Of a stretch of DNA of 8,092 nucleotides, positions 1 through 5,566 are shown piece by piece. The stretch's first letter is position 1, and each line of letters opens with the position of its first letter. Under the pieces are notes generated by a model. It was not told the DNA's origin. It saw nothing but the letters and a program-made list of their open reading frames with translations, and did no database searches. Source of the stretch: a bacterium (lineage in GTDB: Bacteria > UBP14 > UBA6098 > B30-G16); contig QNEG01000057.1 in NCBI GenBank assembly GCA_003645115.1, positions 1-8,092 of the forward strand. The letters are read 5' to 3'. The translations under genes were made by a program, and so were the position numbers.

Positions 1-315
1 AGTTGGAGAAAGTATATCATCTATTTCAGGAGAATAATATCCTTTCAAATTCATTATAGCGTCGGGATTTCTACTTAAAAAAGTGCCATATACTCGAATC
101 AAATAATCCAGTGAATTCGAGTCTATTTCTGCTGTTTCTGGGTCGAAAAAATAGACATTTTGTATGGATGAAAATGATATCGCCTGTGAAAAATATGATG
201 GCAATTCACATTCATTGGGACTGATATCCACATATATTTCGGGTTTCTGTGGAGTGATATCTGCCTGTGCTAACACAAAAGAAATTGTAAACATTGTCAG
301 AATTAAACTGCGCAT
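1..315 (-). CDS. Exported OmpA-like domain protein, N-terminal 105 residues (3' end beyond window)
   Basis: The frame starts at ATG 315 and stays open to base 1, so only the first 105 residues are visible. Residues 1-18 form a short signal peptide: Arg2, a hydrophobic core, and a probable cleavage after Ala-Gln-Ala. Residues 54-93 resemble the first half of an OmpA C-terminal domain: VYFFDPETAEI matches the usual FDFDSAEI strand, a helix with FLSRNPD follows, then the LKGYYS strand end where OmpA proteins normally have GHTD or GYTD. The family binds peptidoglycan in the periplasm. Here the Asp of the TD motif that contacts diaminopimelate is not at the expected place, so binding is uncertain. 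The start lies 6 nt after the amidohydrolase stop with no clear Shine-Dalgarno, implying the same transcript. An internal ATG at codon 8 would spoil the signal peptide. The coding call is firm; the OmpA assignment is by eye from half a domain and is only moderately sure. Confidence 0.7.
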   Translation of the reverse strand, partial: MRSLILTMFTISFVLAQADITPQKPEIYVDISPNECELPSYFSQAISFSSIQNVYFFDPETAEIDSNSLDYLIRVYGTFLSRNPDAIMNLKGYYSPEIDDILSPT

Positions 316-321
316 AAGTGC

Positions 322-1125
322 TTATTTTTTTTCGATTAAATACCTATAATACTCCGGTCGTCTATCTGTCATAACATTATTTCTGGGAGTCACATTTTTA
401 TCGTCCGCTTCAGCAGGATTTATATCCACAACTTTCACAGTTTCCTCGTTTTCTGATGCTTTAGCGAGTATCTCGCCCCTTGGAGAATAGATAATACTTC
501 CGCCCGTGAATTGCAAGGTTATTTCATCTAATTTTTCGCTTCCTGTTCTATTGGTCAGGATGATGAACATTCTATTTTCTACTGCTCGAGCGAAACTGGC
601 TTTCTGACAATATGGCAGGACTAAGTTGGATGGATGCAGGATGATCTGTGTTCCCTTTAACATAAGCACTCGATAAGATTCTGGAAATATCCAATCGAAA
701 CATATCAGCATTCCCAATTTTGCACCTCGAAATTCGAATGGCTCATAATCTATATTTCCCGGCTGAAATATTAACTTCTCTCTATCGAACAGATGAATTT
801 TTCTATATAGATGCCATTTCCCATCGGGTTGGACTGCGATAGAAGAATTATATAATTTTTGGTTATGAATTTCTGGAAATCCACCCACTATAAGGCAATC
901 ATACTTTTTTGCCCATCGAACCATAGCGTAGAAAATTTGACCATCCCCTGTGGGTTCTGCTAACTTTCTTGCATAATCTGCATCGGGGAATAGATATCCC
1001 GTAGCGAACATTTCTGGCAGAACAATCACATCGCTGGAAACATTCTCCAATAATTTTTCCACTCGTGATAAGTTCTCCTCTATCGCATCGAATTTGGGAT
1101 TAAATTGTGCGAAACCGACTTTCAT
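322..1125 (-). CDS. Nitrilase-superfamily carbon-nitrogen hydrolase (amidase/omega-amidase-like)
   Basis: This 267-residue cytoplasmic enzyme belongs to the C-N hydrolase family, which cleaves amide or carbamoyl C-N bonds through a cysteine thioester. The catalytic set is complete: Glu38 in VLPEMFATG, Lys109 in YRKIHLF, Cys142 in LICFDWIFPES, and the supporting glutamate at Glu116. The length is normal for single-domain members, and the C-terminal NNVMTDRRPEYYRYL stretch resembles the DRRPE(L/Y)Y tail of one amidohydrolase subgroup. I chose the ATG at 1125 over one nine codons upstream (1152). It gives the standard MKVGFAQF N-terminus, follows a GGAGG at 6-nt spacing and avoids overlap with the preceding gene. 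The substrate cannot be read from sequence: omega-amidase, deaminated-glutathione amidase or another small-amide hydrolase are all possible. It lies 17 nt after the DUF3108 gene and 6 nt before the OmpA-like gene, so it is probably co-transcribed with two envelope proteins. Confidence 0.93.
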   Translation of the reverse strand: MKVGFAQFNPKFDAIEENLSRVEKLLENVSSDVIVLPEMFATGYLFPDADYARKLAEPTGDGQIFYAMVRWAKKYDCLIVGGFPEIHNQKLYNSSIAVQPDGKWHLYRKIHLFDREKLIFQPGNIDYEPFEFRGAKLGMLICFDWIFPESYRVLMLKGTQIILHPSNLVLPYCQKASFARAVENRMFIILTNRTGSEKLDEITLQFTGGSIIYSPRGEILAKASENEETVKVVDINPAEADDKNVTPRNNVMTDRRPEYYRYLIEKK

Positions 1126-1131
1126 AGAATA

Positions 1132-1136
1132 CCTCC
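1132..1136 (-). promoter_or_regulatory. Ribosome binding site of the C-N hydrolase gene
   Basis: On the minus strand GGAGG lies 6 nt before the ATG at 1125, within TGGAGGTATTCTATG. The spacing is canonical. It decides the start in favour of MKVGFAQF over the upstream ATG at 1152, which would overlap the DUF3108 reading frame by ten bases. Confidence 0.85.
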
Positions 1137-1142
1137 ATAAAT

Positions 1143-1979
1143 TCATCTCCAATCTATATTTCCTTTAATATATTCTAAAAGCAAAGCCTGAACCGAACCT
1201 ACCGGTATTTTGGAGACCATTTTCACCGGCATTTTGGATTTATCATCGGTGAGCCATACGAACATTTTTCCTTCTTTTTTGAATAATCCCTCTGTGGCGA
1301 TTTTGGGTTCTATTTTAATGCAGGCGAATTCTCCAGCGGGGACTTTCACCGTATCACGGCAATGGACAATCACATTTATGGGATAATTTCCACCGTGGTC
1401 GTGATACGGCAATGGAATAGTATCTCCCGGTTGCAATTCCAATGTTCTAACATAATAAAACGCAGATAATATATCCTGAACATTGTGGTATGTTTTTACA
1501 TTAAAAACATCCTGGCGAATTGCGTAATTGTTTTCCTGGTCGAATTTTATCTCATATCTATCCCTGAAATTTCCCTCACGGACAGATTTTTTAAAATACC
1601 AGGGGAATAAGCTATCCACATCCACAAAGCTCTCCAGAGTATCATTAACTGGATAAATTTGTCCTACCAGTCCTGTGGAGAAAGCCAATGACCGAATCCA
1701 ATAACATAAATGTCCATCTCTCTGGACAATAGTGGGGATACTGAGGATACCATTGCCACCTTTGATAGGGATTTTTCCCACTCCTGGCAATGCCACATAG
1801 ATACCAAAATTGAGATATTCCCCTACTCCGAACGCATCGACATTAACAGGTTTGGGAATTTCTACATCCTCGAATGCTTCCAATGCTTTTTTTCGGTCTT
1901 CCTCCGATTGGATTTTTGCTGATATCACCAGCACTGAAATTGTGCACATTAGCGCTACTATTTTAATTATTTTACACAT
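1143..1979 (-). CDS. DUF3108 domain-containing exported protein
   Basis: This is a 278-residue protein with a signal peptide (residues 1-21, MCKIIKIVALMC onward, probable cleavage after VISA) and a DUF3108 domain over roughly residues 48-272. Recognisable family landmarks are FGVGEYLNFGIYV at the first strand, the QDILSAFYYVRTLEL motif in the middle, GEFACIKIEPK, the GLFKKEGKMFVWLTDD motif, and the closing PVKMVSKIPVGSVQALL strand. DUF3108 proteins are beta-rich periplasmic or envelope proteins found widely in Bacteroidota and Proteobacteria; their molecular function is not established. The ATG at 1979 is directly preceded in frame by a stop, so no upstream start exists. No Shine-Dalgarno is seen. 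The 53-nt gap from CorC (1980-2032) is AT-rich, with a TTGTTC and TATTAA/TAAAAT pair that could be a weak promoter but is not convincing. The C-N hydrolase gene follows after 17 nt. Confidence 0.92.
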   Translation of the reverse strand: MCKIIKIVALMCTISVLVISAKIQSEEDRKKALEAFEDVEIPKPVNVDAFGVGEYLNFGIYVALPGVGKIPIKGGNGILSIPTIVQRDGHLCYWIRSLAFSTGLVGQIYPVNDTLESFVDVDSLFPWYFKKSVREGNFRDRYEIKFDQENNYAIRQDVFNVKTYHNVQDILSAFYYVRTLELQPGDTIPLPYHDHGGNYPINVIVHCRDTVKVPAGEFACIKIEPKIATEGLFKKEGKMFVWLTDDKSKMPVKMVSKIPVGSVQALLLEYIKGNIDWR

Positions 1980-2032
1980 TTATTATCACTCATCACATTA
2001 TTTTAATAGTTTCCTTTATAAATGAACAAGAA

Positions 2033-3286
2033 CTATGCCTGTTTTTGTTTATCTATAATTTTAACCGTAGTAATTCTTTGAGCATCTATTGAATCGACAA
2101 TCAAAATTAAATTATAATCCTCTAATTCTACTTTAAAACCGGGATTAGGGATAGCGCCTGCTAGTTGATATATCAAACCACCGATAGTATCGGCGGCATC
2201 CTCGGGAAGTTGTAGTCCAGTGTATTCCATAACCTCATCTATAGGCAATTTTCCGGCTACTCGCCAAACTCCTTGGTCCAATTTCACTACCAGCTCTTCT
2301 TCCATATCATATTCATCCTGAATTTCACCCACTATTTCCTCCAGTAAGTCCTCCATAGTAACTATACCTGCGACTCCACCGAATTCATCGACTACCACGG
2401 CAAAATGCAATTTTTCTCGTCTGAATTCAGCCAGCAATTCATTGATTAGTTTGGCTTCCGGAACGAAATATGGTTTCCTGCAAATTCTCGCCAGGTTTAT
2501 ATTATCGACATTTTCTCCCATTGCCAATAGAAGGTCTTTAGCATACAGAATCCCTACTATATTATCGATTTTTTCTCTGAATAGTGGAATTCTGGAATGT
2601 CCATATTGCTGTATAATCGATATAATTTGTTGGGGATTCGATTGGACTGGAGCGCAAATCATATCGATTCGTGGGACCATAACTTCTCGCACTGTGGTTC
2701 CAACAAAATCTACTATATGCCGTATCATTAATCTTTCCTCGTCCTCCAGGTGAGCGCCCGAATCGTCTGCGATATAAGCCAATTGTCTTTGAGTTGCAAT
2801 ACTCTGTAATCCCTCCAATCCGAGCTTTTTTAGAATAAGATTAAAAATCACTTTTGCCACCACTTTCAATGGATAGAAAATCACATACATAGCAAATAAC
2901 AATCCTGAAAATTTCAATGTCTTTTCTCTGTCCCATCGAACAGCGGAGACTGGGAATACAGTGAGAGTGAGAATGGCGAGAGTTCCAAAGGTAATACCCT
3001 CCACCAAATATCTCAACACAGGGATTTGAACTATGACAGTATTTGCCATATAGAAATGATTGGACAAAGCTAATGTAGTTAGGAAAAATGCTCGAGCGGC
3101 AATAAAGAACGCCTCGATATCGGCTAAATTTTGTGAACACTTCTCCAACAACCATTTTTTAGATTCGACATATTCAGTAGTGTAGTTTCCTGCGAGCGAG
3201 AAAATAGCCACTTCCATACTGCATACGAAATACAGAGATATTGCTGAAATCAACACTCCCAGGAAAGACGATATTACGACTTCCAT
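2033..3286 (-). CDS. CorC/CNNM-family DUF21-CBS transmembrane protein (hemolysin C-like; probable Mg2+/Co2+ transport)
   Basis: This is a 417-residue inner-membrane protein. Residues 1-150 form the DUF21 (CNNM) membrane domain, with TM1 containing the SMEVAIFS version of the family SxxE(T/V)A signature (residues 23-30) and further hydrophobic segments near 60-80, 85-113 and 125-150. A cytoplasmic CBS pair follows: CBS1 opens at VREVMVPRIDMI (199-210) and includes HSRIPLF (230-236); CBS2 contains VVVDEFGGVAGIVTMEDLLEEIVGEI (297-322). The C-terminal CorC_HlyC domain spans about 335-415, with GLQLPEDAADTIGGL inside. Relatives bind ATP-Mg2+ through the CBS pair and mediate Mg2+ or Co2+ export or import; some are annotated as hemolysins without good evidence. 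The gene lies 7 nt after pgpH, which places it in the same transcript. The domain set is complete and I see no break. Transported ion and direction are inferred from the family only. Confidence 0.93.
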   Translation of the reverse strand: MEVVISSFLGVLISAISLYFVCSMEVAIFSLAGNYTTEYVESKKWLLEKCSQNLADIEAFFIAARAFFLTTLALSNHFYMANTVIVQIPVLRYLVEGITFGTLAILTLTVFPVSAVRWDREKTLKFSGLLFAMYVIFYPLKVVAKVIFNLILKKLGLEGLQSIATQRQLAYIADDSGAHLEDEERLMIRHIVDFVGTTVREVMVPRIDMICAPVQSNPQQIISIIQQYGHSRIPLFREKIDNIVGILYAKDLLLAMGENVDNINLARICRKPYFVPEAKLINELLAEFRREKLHFAVVVDEFGGVAGIVTMEDLLEEIVGEIQDEYDMEEELVVKLDQGVWRVAGKLPIDEVMEYTGLQLPEDAADTIGGLIYQLAGAIPNPGFKVELEDYNLILIVDSIDAQRITTVKIIDKQKQA

Positions 3287-3287
3287 A

Positions 3288-3294
3288 CCCTCCT
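3288..3294 (-). promoter_or_regulatory. Ribosome binding site of the CorC gene, overlapping the pgpH stop codon
   Basis: The minus strand reads TGAGGAGGGTATG. The last A of the pgpH TGA stop is the first base of AGGAGGG, and the CorC ATG follows GGAGG after only 2 nt. That spacing is shorter than usual. The arrangement suggests translational coupling or re-initiation from pgpH into CorC. The next in-frame ATG (codon 24) would cut into the first membrane segment, so the ATG at 3286 is kept. Confidence 0.7.
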
Positions 3295-5489
3295 CATTCT
3301 CCTGTTAAATTATACTCTTGCCTATATTCTCGGGATACCCTTGAATGATGGACACCCCGTAATATCGGAATAATAGTGTCGATGGTAATTTTTATATCGG
3401 CAAAACTAATCGGTGCCGAATCGAATTGTCCATCCTCGATTTTCTCTATTACTAAATCTGTTACCATCGCCTTGATTTCCTTTTCGGTCTCTGGTAAACT
3501 ATCACGTTGACTGCGCAATGCAGCCTCCACTATGTCGCATATCATTATCAAAGCAGACTCTACTGTTTGCGGTTTAGGTCCCGGATATCGAAACTCATTC
3601 GCCGTCACGGTGGGATTTATATCTTTCGCTTTAAGATAAAAATATTCCGTCACCGATGTTCCGTGATGCTGTTCTATTATGTTCAGCACATCTTTGGGCA
3701 ATTTATGTGATTTCCCGATTTCTACTCCTTCTTTAGTATGCGAGGTAATCATCCTGAAACTTTCGAATGGAGAAAGAGAATCGTGCGGATTTCTACCAGT
3801 CTGATTTTCCTCGAAATATTGTGGATGAACGAGCTTGCCGATATCGTGATAGTATCCTCCCGCTCTTGCCAGAATGGGATTAGCACCTATTGCCTCGGCG
3901 GCGGCGGCAGCAGTATTTCCCACCAACACGGAATGATTAAATGTTCCGGGAGCTTCCACAGCGAGTTTACGCAATATAATCGAACTCAAGTCCGCCAGAT
4001 CCATAAGTGAAAATGCAGACACTCTACCAGAAATTTTCTCTGCAACTGGTAAAAGTAATAGCGCCAAAAATGGTGACACTACAGTGGAAACTCCGAATTC
4101 GGCACAGTATCGAAAAATTTCGGTAGAATATCCGGTCACCAGGACACCGAGGACAGCTACCGAGAATACTCCCGCCAGTGTGGAATAAGTAACCGGGCGA
4201 TAGAATAAATTTCTCATCTGAACTCTTCTGGCACGAAATGAAACTATAGCGGACACGATAATGTATGAAATAATCACTATGGAATTAGTTCTGAAACCAA
4301 TTCCCACCAGAAGAATAACAGTCAATGCCGATGCGAAAGCCAACCAATCATCACTCAACGATGCCACAATTACTGGGACCAGAAGAATTGGAATGGCATA
4401 ATTGGTCAAACCTACAGTTCGTAAAATATGAGCGATTACGCCCACTATTATCGCAGATACCATCATAGTGGCGAAAAATCGCAAATCATTCCAGTAATCT
4501 CTATACCACATAAACATAAACATAGCAAATAGAATAATAACCAGGAAAGCGAGTCCTAATGTTCCCAGAGTAGCCAAAATTCGAGTAATGATATCAGAAG
4601 CTTTATTTTGTCCCTGCAGTGTTTTATAAAGTGAGACCAATTTTTGATGAGCTTCCTGGTCGATTTTTTCGTGTTTACCGATTATCTTTTCACCTTTGCT
4701 CACATTGTATTGGACACGAGAGATTTGCGACACCGCTTTTTCTCGACGCTGTCGAGTTTCCTGGATATTCACCACTAAATTGGGTTCCAAAAAATTCTCC
4801 AGCACATTTAATCCCAATTGCACTCGTTCGGGAAGCTTTTGATATTGCCGGTCCAGATAATTTTTCAATATTATCTTCACTGTGCTATCATTAAGTATCA
4901 CCGAGTATGAATATATATTTTCCTCACCACCTTTTTTAACCTTGAACAATTCCGGATTTTCCTCACCTGGAATAGGTTCAGAATTCACGAAACCATCACC
5001 ATAAGCGATTCTCAAACTTGCCTTCAATATTCTACCGAAATCTCGCAAGTCCTTCATAATCAATAATTGTTCGATTTCGTCCTCGGACATATTGGGGAAG
5101 ATATCAGAAACAGCTTTGATTTTCTTCTGGGTAGAAAGTTCAGCGGATTGGGATATTTTCACCAACTCTGTCCATAAACTATCGAATCGAGTCATCATAG
5201 AATCGCTAATCCGTGGCTGGTATTCCACAATAACCGGAATGGAACGAATTACAGCGCGTTTTTCCTCATTGTAAATGCTCTCTGGTTTTTCCACCTTGAA
5301 ATCGACTGGAGCGATAACATCATCCTGTGCGATTTCACCCACTTTGGGGATAGGCAGTTTTCGGGCATAGCTAATCACCGAAGGCAATGAGAATACCAAC
5401 GCCAGCACAATTAGAATAATTACTTGCCAAGTATTTTGGGCAAGAAAATCCCGATAACGAGATTTTATTTTATTATATAATTTCGCCAA
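3294..5489 (-). CDS. pgpH: 7TM-HD family cyclic di-AMP phosphodiesterase PgpH
   Basis: This 731-residue inner-membrane enzyme should hydrolyse the second messenger c-di-AMP to 5'-pApA, as Listeria PgpH does. After TM1 (about 18-42) comes the extracytoplasmic 7TMR-HDED region (about 50-300, opening with VGEIAQDDVIAPVDF). Seven membrane spans follow at about 305-490, then a cytoplasmic HD domain. The metal ligands are all present: His519 (FNHS), His548-Asp549 (YYHDIGK), His584 (ITSHTKEG), His608-609 (EQHHGT) and Asp652 (MICDIVEAA). Length and order match the family. The start is TTG at 5489: no ATG or GTG lies upstream in frame before the terminator, and the first internal ATG (about codon 98) would remove TM1. 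No clear Shine-Dalgarno is seen. It is the first gene of the unit and is followed after 7 nt by CorC. ybeY, often adjacent to pgpH, is absent. In a diderm the family is often annotated only as an HDIG protein, but the active site looks functional. Confidence 0.93.
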   Translation of the reverse strand: MAKLYNKIKSRYRDFLAQNTWQVIILIVLALVFSLPSVISYARKLPIPKVGEIAQDDVIAPVDFKVEKPESIYNEEKRAVIRSIPVIVEYQPRISDSMMTRFDSLWTELVKISQSAELSTQKKIKAVSDIFPNMSEDEIEQLLIMKDLRDFGRILKASLRIAYGDGFVNSEPIPGEENPELFKVKKGGEENIYSYSVILNDSTVKIILKNYLDRQYQKLPERVQLGLNVLENFLEPNLVVNIQETRQRREKAVSQISRVQYNVSKGEKIIGKHEKIDQEAHQKLVSLYKTLQGQNKASDIITRILATLGTLGLAFLVIILFAMFMFMWYRDYWNDLRFFATMMVSAIIVGVIAHILRTVGLTNYAIPILLVPVIVASLSDDWLAFASALTVILLVGIGFRTNSIVIISYIIVSAIVSFRARRVQMRNLFYRPVTYSTLAGVFSVAVLGVLVTGYSTEIFRYCAEFGVSTVVSPFLALLLLPVAEKISGRVSAFSLMDLADLSSIILRKLAVEAPGTFNHSVLVGNTAAAAAEAIGANPILARAGGYYHDIGKLVHPQYFEENQTGRNPHDSLSPFESFRMITSHTKEGVEIGKSHKLPKDVLNIIEQHHGTSVTEYFYLKAKDINPTVTANEFRYPGPKPQTVESALIMICDIVEAALRSQRDSLPETEKEIKAMVTDLVIEKIEDGQFDSAPISFADIKITIDTIIPILRGVHHSRVSREYRQEYNLTGE

Positions 5490-5511
5490 TCTGGTATAAT
5501 TTCCGTTTCCT

Positions 5512-5557
5512 AAAAAAAGGGAAAGACTGATTCGACATAAATCAGAATTTCCCTTTT
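5512..5557 (-). terminator. Intrinsic (Rho-independent) terminator after the secreted repeat protein gene
   Basis: Starting 10 nt after the TAA stop, the minus strand reads AAAAGGGAAA, a 2x2 internal loop, CTGATT, a 7-nt loop, AATCAG, and TTTCCCTTTT running into a seven-base T tract that ends at 5512. The outer stem is 10 bp (5515-5524 with 5548-5557) and the inner stem 6 bp (5527-5532 with 5540-5545). The T tract on the minus strand fixes the direction. The outer stem also has As at its 5' foot, so weak bidirectional action is possible, but no plus-strand gene approaches. It separates the upstream gene from the pgpH unit. Confidence 0.88.
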
Positions 5558-5566
5558 CCAGTTGGT

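Larger units (their letters stand above)
1..5489 (-). other. Probable five-gene transcription unit pgpH - CorC - DUF3108 - C-N hydrolase - OmpA-like
   Basis: Five same-strand genes follow the terminator at 5512 with gaps of 7, 53, 17 and 6 nt and no hairpin with a T tract between them. The only place for an internal promoter is the AT-rich 53-nt gap at 1980-2032, where I see no convincing one. Co-transcription is inferred from spacing. The 3' end lies outside the window. Confidence 0.6.

Noticed and set aside
164..349. Plus-strand 61-codon open frame
   Set aside because: It lies antisense to the OmpA-like gene, has no recognisable product, and the minus-strand frame with its signal peptide is far more convincing.
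1125..1152. Upstream ATG at 1152 for the C-N hydrolase
   Set aside because: It would add nine residues not expected in the family, overlap the DUF3108 stop and ignore the well-placed GGAGG at 1132-1136.
1810..2025. Plus-strand 71-codon open frame spanning the CorC-DUF3108 gap
   Set aside because: It is mostly antisense to the DUF3108 signal-peptide region and its sequence shows no domain or start signal.
1980..2032. Possible promoter (TTGTTC with TATTAA or TAAAAT) in the gap before the DUF3108 gene
   Set aside because: Both hexamers are poor matches and the spacing is off; AT-rich sequence yields such pairs by chance.
2442..2753. Plus-strand 103-codon open frame
   Set aside because: It is antisense to the CBS domains of the CorC gene, which have clear family motifs; the frame is a shadow.
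2841..3155. Minus-strand 104-codon open frame
   Set aside because: It is an alternative frame inside the membrane domain of CorC with a Cys/Ser/Tyr-rich composition typical of a frame shadow.
5473..5500. TATAAT motifs on both strands near the pgpH start
   Set aside because: No -35 element at suitable spacing is present on either strand, and the region is simply AT-rich; the minus-strand TATAAT lies inside the pgpH coding sequence.
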